A model generated the notes under the pieces. It was not told the origin of the DNA, made no database searches, and worked only from the letters and a program-made list of their open reading frames with translations. Shown in pieces: positions 1 to 8,269 of a stretch of 13,629 bases of DNA. Source of the stretch: UBA7662 sp943369355 (GTDB lineage Bacteria; Bacteroidota; Bacteroidia; UBA7662); contig CALRMX020000013.1 of the NCBI GenBank assembly GCA_943369355.1, positions 1 through 13,629 of the forward strand, in the 5' to 3' direction. How positions within the stretch are numbered: position 1 is the stretch's first letter; each line of letters begins with the position of its first letter. The translations under genes were made by a program, and so were the position numbers.

Positions 1-3000
1 TGGTCTATTAGCTGGTGATACCGTAAGTATCAACAGTGCAACAGCTACAGCGAGCTTCGACAACAAAAACGTTGGAACCGCGAAGACCGTAAGTCTAAGC
101 AACGCCTCCCTCACCGGCGCACAAGCTGCCAACTACAGCATCACCCTCACCGGTGCTCCAACCACTACGGCGAACATTACACCGAAGCCATTGACAATTG
201 CAGGCAACTTCACCGCCAGCAATAAGGTTTACGATAGAACCACGGCTGCTAATATCGCGAGCAACAACCTGAGCTTGACAGGTCTGATCGCAGGGGATAC
301 CGTGAGCATAAACAGTGCAACGGCTACGGCCAGCTTCGATACCAAAAATGTAGGAATTGCGAAGACCGTAAGTCTAAGCAACGCTACCTTGATTGGTGCT
401 CAGGCGGCAAACTATTCGATCACACTTACAGGTGCCCCAACTACCTTCGCCAACATTACACGCAAACCTTTGACATTAGTTGGCGGATTTACAGTTGCTG
501 ATAAACTATTTGACAACAATAATTCTACTACCATTACAGCGAATAGCCTTCAGTTACAAGGAATCATTGCGCCAGATACTGTTTTGATTGGAACATTTAC
601 TGCTGTCTTTACGCAAATAAATCCTGCTCAAAACATACCAGTGGTTATTGTAGCTCCATTGCGTTTAACTGGAGTGGATTCTGGTAATTACAGTGTTGAT
701 CTTGCCAATGCCCCTACTACAACAGCCACGATCCGTGCTGCCGGTGCAAGCATTCAACTGAGCTTACTCACTGCTTTAGACGATTCAGTTTGGGTCGAAG
801 ACAGCACATTCGTTGTACTTGATGTGCGGGATGCATTTGGTAACCTTATCACAACAGGTCAAGACACGGTACTGATGACGACATCACTCGGTACCATCTT
901 CCCAGTTACTTATATCGGAAATGGCCGTTACCAAGCAAAGATTAAGTCTACAGTTTCTGGTTTTGCTGTAATTAGCGCACAGCTGAATGGCCGTATGGTG
1001 AATGACACAGCAGGCGTCTTCTTCTTCCCGGCAGCAGTAGATGCTAGCCCTGCTGGTACCGAATTGGTTGTGAACAATGCTGTTCGTCCTGCCGATGGAG
1101 TAACCTATGCAACGGTAATTGTGCTCCTCCGTGACCGCTTTGGCAATCGCATCCGCAGAGCTGGCGTTGATATTCGATTCAATACCACTTTCGGTGATCT
1201 GTTTGCACCGAATGGCAATGCAAGGATTACGCAAAGCAATTCACCAATTGCGGCAAATGCAACAACCCAGTTGATCCTACCAACCGATAGTGCGGGTCGT
1301 GCCACAGTAAATATTCGTTCTAATCTTGCAGGACCGTCTACAGTAACTGCAGTTGTCGACCATGACGTTAATAGTGGAACGAATATGATACCAGTGGTGA
1401 ATGGAAGTCCGGCGCAGGTGTTGTTTTTACCTGGACCTGCGGCTCAGTTATTCATCACCAGAGAGCCTTCCGACACCGCTCGAAGCGCGACTCCTTTCGC
1501 AATCCAGCCGCAAGTGGGCATTGCCGACCAATTTGGCAATTTAATTACACAAGCAGGTACTCCAATCACAGCAAGTTTGATCGGCTCCACGGGTATTTTG
1601 GGAGGAAGGCGCACGTTGCAAACCAATGCACAGGGATTGGTAGACTTTACCGATTTGTGGATGGGCGCCCCATCGGGATCTTACACCCTTCGATTCACTG
1701 CACCTAGCTTGAATGCGGATACAAGTCGATTGATTTTCCTCAACTGTCCTGCAGTAGTAACTACACTGAACAGAGAGGTTTGCGCGAATGGAAGCGTACA
1801 AGTAGGTAGCCAAACATTCACAACTACAGGGTCTTATCAGGTAAATCTGACCAATTATTTGGGTTGCGACTCAATTGTGATGTTAAACTTGAATGTTCGA
1901 CGAAACGACACAACGCAGGTTTCACAAGCCATTTGTGCGGGCGGCGCTATGGCTATAGGCTCAACAGTGATTACCGCACCAGGTACCTATTTTATTCCGT
2001 TTACCAATCGATTTGGATGTGATTCTATCGTGAAAGCCGATATTTTCATTGATACGGTTGTTAATGTTCAGTTGTATCGATCCATCTGTATTGGCGACAG
2101 CCTGCAGGTCGGTAACCGTTTCTTCCGCTTCACAGGTATTTACGACGTGGTGTTAACAGCCACGGGAGGTTGTGATTCTATAGTTCGATTGAACCTTTCG
2201 GTTAATCCAATTTCAGAAGTTGTGATTTACCGAAGCATCTGTCAGCGAGATACGTTGACTTTCAACGGTCAGCAGTTCACGCAGTCGGGACGGTATTACT
2301 TCAATTTTATCAGTTCGGTAGGCTGTGATAGTATTGCTATTCTCGATTTGACGGTGAATCCACTACCTAATGTAACCGTGAGCGCCTCTGGTCCGCTAAG
2401 CTTCTGTACGGGTGATTCTGTAATACTTACAGTCACACAACGAGCCGGACAACAATACCAGTGGTTCAGGAATGGTCTTGCCTTAGCAGGAGCGAATCAA
2501 TCGACCTTAGTAGCTAGAATCGCAGGTAGTTACCGCGTATTAGTATCGAGCGACTTGGGTTGTATCGATACGAGTGCGGTTATAAACGTGCAAGGTAACC
2601 AAGGAGGATTTGCACAAATTCGTACGCTAGGAGCCTCAGAAATTTGTGCTGGAAGCAGTACGTTGTTGAGCTTGAATCAGGCAAGAGCAACAGGGGTTCA
2701 ATATCAATGGATGTTGAACAATGCGGTAGTGCCAGGTGCAATTGATACGTTCTTAACCGTAACTCAAGCAGGCGATTATCAACTCCGTTTGACTACTCCA
2801 CAAGGATGTGTAAGCTTTTCGCAATTATTGACTATACGTGCAAACAATACGCCTGCACCACAGATCACCCAACAATCGCCTGCAGTGAACAACGTTGTTC
2901 AGGGTGAGGACATCCAGTTTATCATCAATGGAAGCAATATGACTGCTTTCCAATGGCAGAAACGTATTGCAGGTGTTTGGACGAACTTAAACAACGATGG

Positions 3001-5290
3001 AATTCACTTTGGTGTAACGCGTTCGACCATGCGCATTGTTAATACACCGCTCCCATTCGATAGTAGCTTCTATCGGGTAATTGCTTCTGGTCAGTGTGGA
3101 AGCCCTGATACTTCTAATTTTATGCTTTTGCGGGTAGAAACAAGTAATCGAGTTACTACTGCGGCCTCGGATTATACCCAGATGCGTATCCTGATCACAC
3201 CTTGTCCTGGTGATACGGTATTGGTGCCAGTTTCGGTAACGGCTGCAAACGCTGTTTCGTCGTTCTTGGTGAAACTGAATTACGATACTGCAGCGCTCAA
3301 CTATATCGATTATATCACGTTGGCTCAAGAAGTATCGTCGGCTACAGTTTCAAATCGCGTAGGCGGTGGTCAAATTTCGATCAACTTCGTTTCACCTACC
3401 ACAACCAATATCCGAGACGGCGAACTAATAGCCTTACGTTTCATTGGTAAGGCCTCCACTAACCTCACATGGGATCCTACAGGTTTCTATCTCGATAGCC
3501 TTGGTTTCGGCATCCCAACGCGTTGGGTAAATGGTGCTGTACAAGTGAAGACTACAGCGGTAACCAATTTGACACGAAGAATTTGCGCCGGAGAAAGTTT
3601 CGAAATGGGTGGAACTCAATACCGTGCAACGGGACAGTTTACCAAACGTTTGCAAGGTGTAAATAGCTGCGACTCTATTGTGAACCTCAACCTGACTGTA
3701 GTCACTCCAGATACTACCCGAATCAACACAAGTATTTGTAGGGGAGACGCCTATGTAGTGGGCGGATCAGCATTTACTACAGGCGGTACGTTCAATGTAC
3801 TACTAGCCAACAGCAGGGGATGTGACTCATTGGTGGTATTGAACTTGACCATGAATCAAACCGATTTGGACACCGTTGACGTAACCGTTTGTCCGAATGG
3901 GTACTACGTGGTGGGTGCACAAACTTTCAACACAGCTGGCACATATACAGTAACCATGGCCAACGAAAAAGGCTGCGATTCAGTAGTTGTATTGAATCTC
4001 TTTGTGCGTGCGCCGATTCAAACCAATGTAAGCAGTACACAGTGTTTTGGTTCAACCTTTACAGTAGGTGACAGAGTCTTTAACCGTTCGGGCAACTACA
4101 CGGTTGTATTAAACACTCAATTCGGTTGCGATTCCGTGGTGAACCTCAACTTGATGATCATGCCGAAGGACACAACTTTCTTGCAGCAAGCCATATGCGC
4201 TGGTGATTCAGTTGGAGTCGGTGGGCAATTCTTCAAGCAAACAGGTGTTTACCACGTGAACTTAGCTAATTCACTGAACTGCGATTCGGTAGTACAGCTT
4301 AGCTTGCAGGTAAATCCGAAAGATACCGTCAACATCTCCGCCGCAATTTGCGAAGGGGAGAACTTTAACGTAGATCGGGTGAATTACACTTCATCTGGAA
4401 TCTATCAAATCTTATTGACCAACCGTTTTGGATGTGACTCCTTGGTGAATCTTACCTTAACGGTTAATCCTATAGACACGACATTACTGGATCGAGCTAT
4501 TTGTACAGGTCAAGTAGTAACGGTAGGAGGGCAATCGTTTAGCACCACAGGTCAATACAACGTTAAACTGGTGAATACTAATGGTTGTGACTCATTAGTA
4601 ATGTTGAATTTGACAGTGAGCAATGTGCTGATGACGCAAGTCGACACCACTATTTGTTTCAACGGAACTTACATCCGTCCTGGTGGAGCTTCGGTAACGC
4701 GTCCTGGTACTTATCTCGACACATTAATAGCTCAAGGCGGTTGTGATTCAATTATCACCTCTGTACTGACCATAGAAAGCCGGATTGTGACAGGTTTACC
4801 GAATGCACTGCAACTCTGTTCGGGAGATGTTTTACGTCTTGAAATTAGCTCTGGTGATTCGGTTAGTTGGTCTGGACCAAATGGTTTGGCTGTCTCTGGA
4901 AGAGAATTGATAGTTTCAGAATTGGACAACCAGCATGCGGGTAGGTATTATGCAACAGTATTTACATCAGCAGGTTGTATAGCCGTAGATAGTGTAGATG
5001 TCGATCTTCGGGTTTGCGAATTGGTGATTCCACAGGGTATTAGTCCAAATAATGACGGTTTCAACGATCAGCTGTACATCAAAGGTTTGGAAAATTACCC
5101 TAACAATGGTATCCGAATTTACAATAGGGCAGGAAGTTTGGTATATGAAGCCAAGCCATATCCTAACAACTTTAATGGCGAAGCAAATCGCAATTTGAAG
5201 GGAGAGCTAACTCAGGGCACTTACTTCTACATGTTGGATTTAGGAGACGGCAAAAAACCAATTACGGGATACATATTCCTGAGTAGATAA
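1..5290 (+). CDS. Giant modular T9SS-secreted adhesin, 5' partial
   Basis: The reading frame is already open at base 2 and stays open to TAA 5288-5290, about 1,762 codons, so the true start and signal peptide lie off the left edge. TTG 191 falls inside a repeat and is not a start. Domains by nucleotide: YDG-type repeats 2-~736; two invasin (Big_1)-like domains ~740-1440; a 105-residue Ig-like module ~1442-1735, the same family as the repeats of the adhesin at 10745; four 51-residue two-Cys repeats ~1757-2368; three Ig-like domains ~2369-3150, with W-F/W-Q cores; a cohesin-like domain ~3188-3550; eight more 51-residue repeats ~3560-4787; an Ig-like domain; and a gliding-motility-type C-terminal domain ~5021-5287 (SPNNDGFND, then IRIYNRAGSLVYE, then GTYFYMLDL). 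That ending matches the type B T9SS sorting domain (CHU_C family). It is therefore inferred to be exported and displayed on the cell surface as an adhesin. The tight downstream link to a PorP/SprF gene resembles the sprB-sprF arrangement of gliding Flavobacterium. The ligand is unknown. Confidence 0.93.
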   Translation, partial: GLLAGDTVSINSATATASFDNKNVGTAKTVSLSNASLTGAQAANYSITLTGAPTTTANITPKPLTIAGNFTASNKVYDRTTAANIASNNLSLTGLIAGDTVSINSATATASFDTKNVGIAKTVSLSNATLIGAQAANYSITLTGAPTTFANITRKPLTLVGGFTVADKLFDNNNSTTITANSLQLQGIIAPDTVLIGTFTAVFTQINPAQNIPVVIVAPLRLTGVDSGNYSVDLANAPTTTATIRAAGASIQLSLLTALDDSVWVEDSTFVVLDVRDAFGNLITTGQDTVLMTTSLGTIFPVTYIGNGRYQAKIKSTVSGFAVISAQLNGRMVNDTAGVFFFPAAVDASPAGTELVVNNAVRPADGVTYATVIVLLRDRFGNRIRRAGVDIRFNTTFGDLFAPNGNARITQSNSPIAANATTQLILPTDSAGRATVNIRSNLAGPSTVTAVVDHDVNSGTNMIPVVNGSPAQVLFLPGPAAQLFITREPSDTARSATPFAIQPQVGIADQFGNLITQAGTPITASLIGSTGILGGRRTLQTNAQGLVDFTDLWMGAPSGSYTLRFTAPSLNADTSRLIFLNCPAVVTTLNREVCANGSVQVGSQTFTTTGSYQVNLTNYLGCDSIVMLNLNVRRNDTTQVSQAICAGGAMAIGSTVITAPGTYFIPFTNRFGCDSIVKADIFIDTVVNVQLYRSICIGDSLQVGNRFFRFTGIYDVVLTATGGCDSIVRLNLSVNPISEVVIYRSICQRDTLTFNGQQFTQSGRYYFNFISSVGCDSIAILDLTVNPLPNVTVSASGPLSFCTGDSVILTVTQRAGQQYQWFRNGLALAGANQSTLVARIAGSYRVLVSSDLGCIDTSAVINVQGNQGGFAQIRTLGASEICAGSSTLLSLNQARATGVQYQWMLNNAVVPGAIDTFLTVTQAGDYQLRLTTPQGCVSFSQLLTIRANNTPAPQITQQSPAVNNVVQGEDIQFIINGSNMTAFQWQKRIAGVWTNLNNDGIHFGVTRSTMRIVNTPLPFDSSFYRVIASGQCGSPDTSNFMLLRVETSNRVTTAASDYTQMRILITPCPGDTVLVPVSVTAANAVSSFLVKLNYDTAALNYIDYITLAQEVSSATVSNRVGGGQISINFVSPTTTNIRDGELIALRFIGKASTNLTWDPTGFYLDSLGFGIPTRWVNGAVQVKTTAVTNLTRRICAGESFEMGGTQYRATGQFTKRLQGVNSCDSIVNLNLTVVTPDTTRINTSICRGDAYVVGGSAFTTGGTFNVLLANSRGCDSLVVLNLTMNQTDLDTVDVTVCPNGYYVVGAQTFNTAGTYTVTMANEKGCDSVVVLNLFVRAPIQTNVSSTQCFGSTFTVGDRVFNRSGNYTVVLNTQFGCDSVVNLNLMIMPKDTTFLQQAICAGDSVGVGGQFFKQTGVYHVNLANSLNCDSVVQLSLQVNPKDTVNISAAICEGENFNVDRVNYTSSGIYQILLTNRFGCDSLVNLTLTVNPIDTTLLDRAICTGQVVTVGGQSFSTTGQYNVKLVNTNGCDSLVMLNLTVSNVLMTQVDTTICFNGTYIRPGGASVTRPGTYLDTLIAQGGCDSIITSVLTIESRIVTGLPNALQLCSGDVLRLEISSGDSVSWSGPNGLAVSGRELIVSELDNQHAGRYYATVFTSAGCIAVDSVDVDLRVCELVIPQGISPNNDGFNDQLYIKGLENYPNNGIRIYNRAGSLVYEAKPYPNNFNGEANRNLKGELTQGTYFYMLDLGDGKKPITGYIFLSR
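2..736 (+). repeat. YDG-type adhesin repeats, 279-bp period
   Basis: There are about 2.7 tandem copies inside the first adhesin. The equivalent Lys-Pro-Leu-Thr codons sit at 185 and 464, and the G-(L/I)-I-A-x-D-T-V segment recurs at 2, 281 and 560, so the unit is exactly 279 bp (93 residues). The visible signature is K-V-Y-D-R-T-T-A, then A-N-Y-S-I-T-L at the end. Copies 1 and 2 are close at DNA level (26 bp identical at 80-105 and 359-384) and use many C-ending codons. Copy 3 (464 onward) is diverged and AT-richer. The left edge cuts copy 1, and more copies probably lie upstream. The family resembles the YDG/MBG stalk domains of large bacterial adhesins. Confidence 0.85.
1757..2368 (+). repeat. 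51-residue two-Cys (GCDS) repeats, block A, 4 copies
   Basis: Four tandem protein repeats. Each has the pattern I-C-x-G near the start, a V-G-x-x-x-F strand, T-G-x-Y, then G-C-D-S-I-V and a short hydrophobic strand. The second-Cys codons lie at 1865, 2018, 2171 and 2324, so the period is exactly 153 bp. The first Cys precedes the second by 28 residues (1781 and 1865 in copy 1). DNA identity between copies is low, so these are old repeats held at fixed length. They probably form small beta modules in the adhesin stalk, possibly each with one disulfide (inference). Confidence 0.88.
3560..4787 (+). repeat. 51-residue two-Cys (GCDS) repeats, block B, 8 copies
   Basis: This is the same repeat family as the block at 1757-2368, separated from it by three Ig-like domains and a cohesin-like domain. 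The second-Cys codons are at 3668, 3821, 3974, 4127, 4280, 4433, 4586 and 4742. Six of the seven spacings are exactly 153 bp and the last is 156 bp, because copy 8 carries one extra residue between its two cysteines. All eight copies keep both cysteines and the C-D-S triplet. Copy 1 has Ser instead of Gly before the motif and copy 5 has Asn. Confidence 0.88.
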
Positions 5291-5295
5291 CACGA

Positions 5296-6237
5296 ATGGT
5301 TAGACAAATTTTGAAAGCAGCTGTGAAGTTGCAACTGATATTTCTGCTGATGGTGGTAGCTTTTTTAGAAGCTACTGCCCAGCAGGATCCAGTTTATGGT
5401 CAGTACATTTTTAATAGTACGATCATAAATCCAGCACAGGCGGGCGTTTTTCGCCAGAGCCAATGGGGCGCCTTATATCGCAACCAATGGGTTGGCATTG
5501 AGGGTGCTCCCATTACACAATCATTTTTTTCGAATTTTCGCCTTAGCCAAACCGTTGGTGCAGCAATAGGAGTTTACAACGATGAAATTGGACCGCTTAA
5601 TGATTTCACTGTTCAGGCTGATGTTGCTTATCCGGTACGTTTAAACAGGAATTGGTCTCTTTCCGGTGGTTTACGTGTAATTGGAAGTAGGATTACGGCA
5701 AATTTGGCAGAGCTAAATAATGTGCAAGCAGGTGATCCAAATTTCAATCAAAACATTAGTTCGGGTATATTTTTCAATATGGGTCTAGGCCTGTTGGTGT
5801 ATAGCGACAATGCCTTTTTTGGCTTTTCTGTCCCGAAGGCAATAACGAGAGAATTTGAAAGCCAACAAATCTTAAATGCGAAAATGAAACAGCATTATTT
5901 TTTGTATGGTGGAACTACATTAAACTTAAATCCTTCTTGGACATTTTCACCTAGCGTAATGGCTAGAATGGTGGCCAATTCACCTTTTCAGTTTGATGTA
6001 AACGCTGTTTTTAACTACAACAACACCATGGATGTTGGACCCATGCTTCGTTCGTTGGATGCCTTGGGTATGCTTATTGGTTTTCGGGTAAATGAAAAAT
6101 GGTATTTAGGATATCAGTACGAGTATCCACTACAAAAAATACAAGATGCTACCAGACAAACGCACGAAATATCATTGCGTTTTCTTTGGGAATCTCGTTT
6201 TACAGCTCGCATTCGTTCGCCTCGTTACTTTATTTGA
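5296..6237 (+). CDS. PorP/SprF-family T9SS outer-membrane protein
   Basis: A 313-residue protein starting at ATG 5296, five bases after the adhesin stop, so it is very likely co-transcribed. Residues 1-28 form a Sec signal peptide with a basic start, a hydrophobic core and an A-T-A/Q-Q cleavage site. The mature start, Q-D-P-x-Y-G-Q-Y-x-F-N, followed by I-I-N-P-A-Q-A-G, is the hallmark of the PorP/SprF family. The rest alternates short hydrophobic strands with polar turns, as in a beta-barrel, and ends in an aromatic-rich strand and R-Y-F-I. Its length fits the family (about 300 residues). Members sit in the outer membrane. In gliding Bacteroidota SprF is needed for surface localisation of the adhesin SprB, encoded just upstream, and by analogy this protein probably serves the adhesin encoded before it. 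PorP itself is usually in the core porPKLMN cluster, which is not visible here, so SprF-like is the better reading. Confidence 0.93.
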   Translation: MVRQILKAAVKLQLIFLLMVVAFLEATAQQDPVYGQYIFNSTIINPAQAGVFRQSQWGALYRNQWVGIEGAPITQSFFSNFRLSQTVGAAIGVYNDEIGPLNDFTVQADVAYPVRLNRNWSLSGGLRVIGSRITANLAELNNVQAGDPNFNQNISSGIFFNMGLGLLVYSDNAFFGFSVPKAITREFESQQILNAKMKQHYFLYGGTTLNLNPSWTFSPSVMARMVANSPFQFDVNAVFNYNNTMDVGPMLRSLDALGMLIGFRVNEKWYLGYQYEYPLQKIQDATRQTHEISLRFLWESRFTARIRSPRYFI

Positions 6238-6240
6238 TTT

Positions 6241-8265
6241 ATGCGTAGCATTTTGTTTTTCTGCTTCTTAAGCATTTTGAATTATGCAGTATTGGTAAAT
6301 GCGCAAGAAAAATCGGCTGACGATAAAATGTTTGGCTACCAATTGGTTAAAGCAATTCCATCTTACGAAAAGGCATTGACAAAAGGCGATTCTTCGGTAT
6401 TGCCGAAACTTGCTGATGCAAGTTTTTACGATGGGCGCTTCAAAGACGCATTAAAATGGTATCGATTAATCGAGTTACGGGGAGATACACTTAGTTTAAC
6501 ACAGAAACGAAATCATGTACATGCGGCGTTTCGTACAGGAATGCCCTCACCTTATTATAAAAAGACCGATTATTTTTCGGAAAATCCCGACTGGAAATTT
6601 TCAGTAAGAGAGGCATTAGGCAATTCTCAGGCAGAGGATTTATCGCCTTTTTACCGCAATGGATTGCTGTTGTTTTCATCAAGTAGAGAATATTCTGGCA
6701 ACAAGAATAAATTCAGATATCCGCTCACTGGTTTACCCTATCTCGATATTCACTTGATGGATACCAATGGAGTACAGCTAAAGCTAAAAGGATTACCCAG
6801 CGATATAAACTCAGAATTGCACGACGGACCAGTGTATTTGACTACCGACAGCAATTGGCTATTTGTAACAAGAACTCGTTCTCAGCCTTCGGAAGATGGT
6901 ATCCAGCAGCTCTATTTAACTATTTATTCGAGAGAGAAGGGAAAGTGGATTGGACCTATAGAGTTTCCCTATAATCAACAAGATGTATCCGTACAACATC
7001 CTTGGTACGATGAGAAAAATCAGGTTTTGTTTTTTTCTGCAAATTATGCCGGGGGAATTGGAGGATTTGATTTGTATAAGTCGCCATGGAGAGAAGGAAA
7101 ATGGCAAAAGCCGGAGAACTTAGGGTCCGAGATAAATTCGCCATTTGATGAGGTTTTTCCAGCCTTAACAGACAGTCTTGAGCTTGCATATGCAACCAAT
7201 CATATCGAGACTATGGGAGGCTTGGATATGGTACTTTTTCGAAATGGAAAACGCTACTTGCTACCTGAGCCACTCAATAGCTTATACGACGATTACGGAC
7301 TAGTATTTTCGGGGCATTTGAGAGGGTATTTAAGTACCAATCGCCTTGGCCAACGTTTTGACGATGATTTATTTGCTTTTGAAGGCGAAGAGTATGTAAA
7401 AGTTGTACCCATCCCGCGCTTCAAACAGTATTTACAGTTAGTAGATGCACAAACTGGGCTTAGCTCACAATTACCCGGAGTTCGTTTAGCCCTAAAGTCA
7501 TCGCTTAAAAAAGACAGCACCGTTATTGCCAATGCTACAGGAGAAAATCTATTGGGAAACTTTGTTGAGCCGCTTCCATCTTGGTCGGCAAATTTAGATT
7601 TAGAGGGGTATTACCCTTTTTCTGGGCCCTTGACTTTTGAAGCCAAAGGCGACTCATTTGTTGCTCGAATTAATATCGTAAAGAAGAAACCAGTACTTGA
7701 GGCCAATGGCTTTCTTGCCATTTATTTTCAGAATGGTGAACCAAGACCGATTACTGCGGATCAGACCGAAACTTTGGATTATTCCGGATTCTTTGCGGGT
7801 TATATGAAAGGCAAACCCGTTTATTATCAGCGCTCGGCTAGTTCGAAACAAGAGTTGGACGCATTTTTTGCTGATGTTGAGAAAGGGATGTATGAACTAA
7901 CCCTTTTCCCGGCACGCTTGGATACTGTTTTGCAAACCGGCCGACGCATGAAGGTATATATGGCTGCCTATACTTCGGCTTCTGGGAGTGCGGCAATCAA
8001 CAAAGCTATATCTGAACGTAGAGGCCTCGTGCTTAAAAATTATATTGTAAACTGGAATAATGGTGCACTCAAAAAGTACATCGATAATGGTCAACTTACG
8101 GTAAGCGATGAATATTTCCCCATGTCGGATCCGAACGAAGGCAAAAAGGCTAAGCCAGCAGCCAAAGCAGGCCCGGAGGTAACCATGTTTGGCGTTCCAG
8201 CATCCCGTAACCGTAGGGTGAATGTGGTTTGGGAGACTTTGAGTGACGATAAATCGGCGAAGTAA
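6241..8265 (+). CDS. Periplasmic TPR / PD40 beta-propeller / OmpA-like protein
   Basis: A 674-residue protein starting at ATG 6241, three bases after the PorP/SprF stop. Residues 1-21 are a Sec signal peptide ending V-N-A/Q. There is no usable lipobox, as Cys8 lies too early. Domains: TPR-like helices ~28-100; WD40/PD40-type propeller blades ~130-380, with repeats such as L-F-F-S-A-N, G-G-x-G-G-F-D-L-Y and a later G-G-L-D-M; a carboxypeptidase-regulatory/CNA-like beta domain ~395-480; and a C-terminal OmpA-like domain ~488-665, with I-Y-F-Q-N, S-E-R-R-G and a terminal N-R-R-V-N-V-V strand. The same order occurs in PorE-like proteins, which link T9SS parts to peptidoglycan. Here the usual Asp of the peptidoglycan-binding site is Ser579, while Arg594 is kept, so cell-wall binding is doubtful. 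It is inferred to be a periplasmic partner of the PorP/SprF barrel. A Lys/Ala/Pro-rich stretch (~633-645) precedes the last strand. Confidence 0.85.
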   Translation: MRSILFFCFLSILNYAVLVNAQEKSADDKMFGYQLVKAIPSYEKALTKGDSSVLPKLADASFYDGRFKDALKWYRLIELRGDTLSLTQKRNHVHAAFRTGMPSPYYKKTDYFSENPDWKFSVREALGNSQAEDLSPFYRNGLLLFSSSREYSGNKNKFRYPLTGLPYLDIHLMDTNGVQLKLKGLPSDINSELHDGPVYLTTDSNWLFVTRTRSQPSEDGIQQLYLTIYSREKGKWIGPIEFPYNQQDVSVQHPWYDEKNQVLFFSANYAGGIGGFDLYKSPWREGKWQKPENLGSEINSPFDEVFPALTDSLELAYATNHIETMGGLDMVLFRNGKRYLLPEPLNSLYDDYGLVFSGHLRGYLSTNRLGQRFDDDLFAFEGEEYVKVVPIPRFKQYLQLVDAQTGLSSQLPGVRLALKSSLKKDSTVIANATGENLLGNFVEPLPSWSANLDLEGYYPFSGPLTFEAKGDSFVARINIVKKKPVLEANGFLAIYFQNGEPRPITADQTETLDYSGFFAGYMKGKPVYYQRSASSKQELDAFFADVEKGMYELTLFPARLDTVLQTGRRMKVYMAAYTSASGSAAINKAISERRGLVLKNYIVNWNNGALKKYIDNGQLTVSDEYFPMSDPNEGKKAKPAAKAGPEVTMFGVPASRNRRVNVVWETLSDDKSAK

Positions 8266-8269
8266 AATT

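Noticed and set aside
191..193. TTG as the start codon of the first adhesin
   Set aside because: The frame is open upstream to base 2 and encodes another copy of the same YDG repeat, so this TTG is an internal Leu codon.
884..1813. Minus-strand ORFs within the adhesin
   Set aside because: They overlap the sense domains entirely, with no start context or protein features of their own.
3889..4071. Short plus-strand ORF of 60 codons
   Set aside because: It is an out-of-frame shadow inside the 51-residue repeat block, with no domain or start signal.
3560..4787. Regular 153-bp spacing as a CRISPR or DNA-level repeat array
   Set aside because: The periodicity is in the protein; DNA copies are diverged, there are no constant repeats with spacers, and no cas genes are present.
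6241..6303. OmpA-like protein as a lipoprotein
   Set aside because: The only early Cys (residue 8) lies inside the hydrophobic core, too near the N-terminus. The end of the segment fits ordinary signal peptidase I cleavage.
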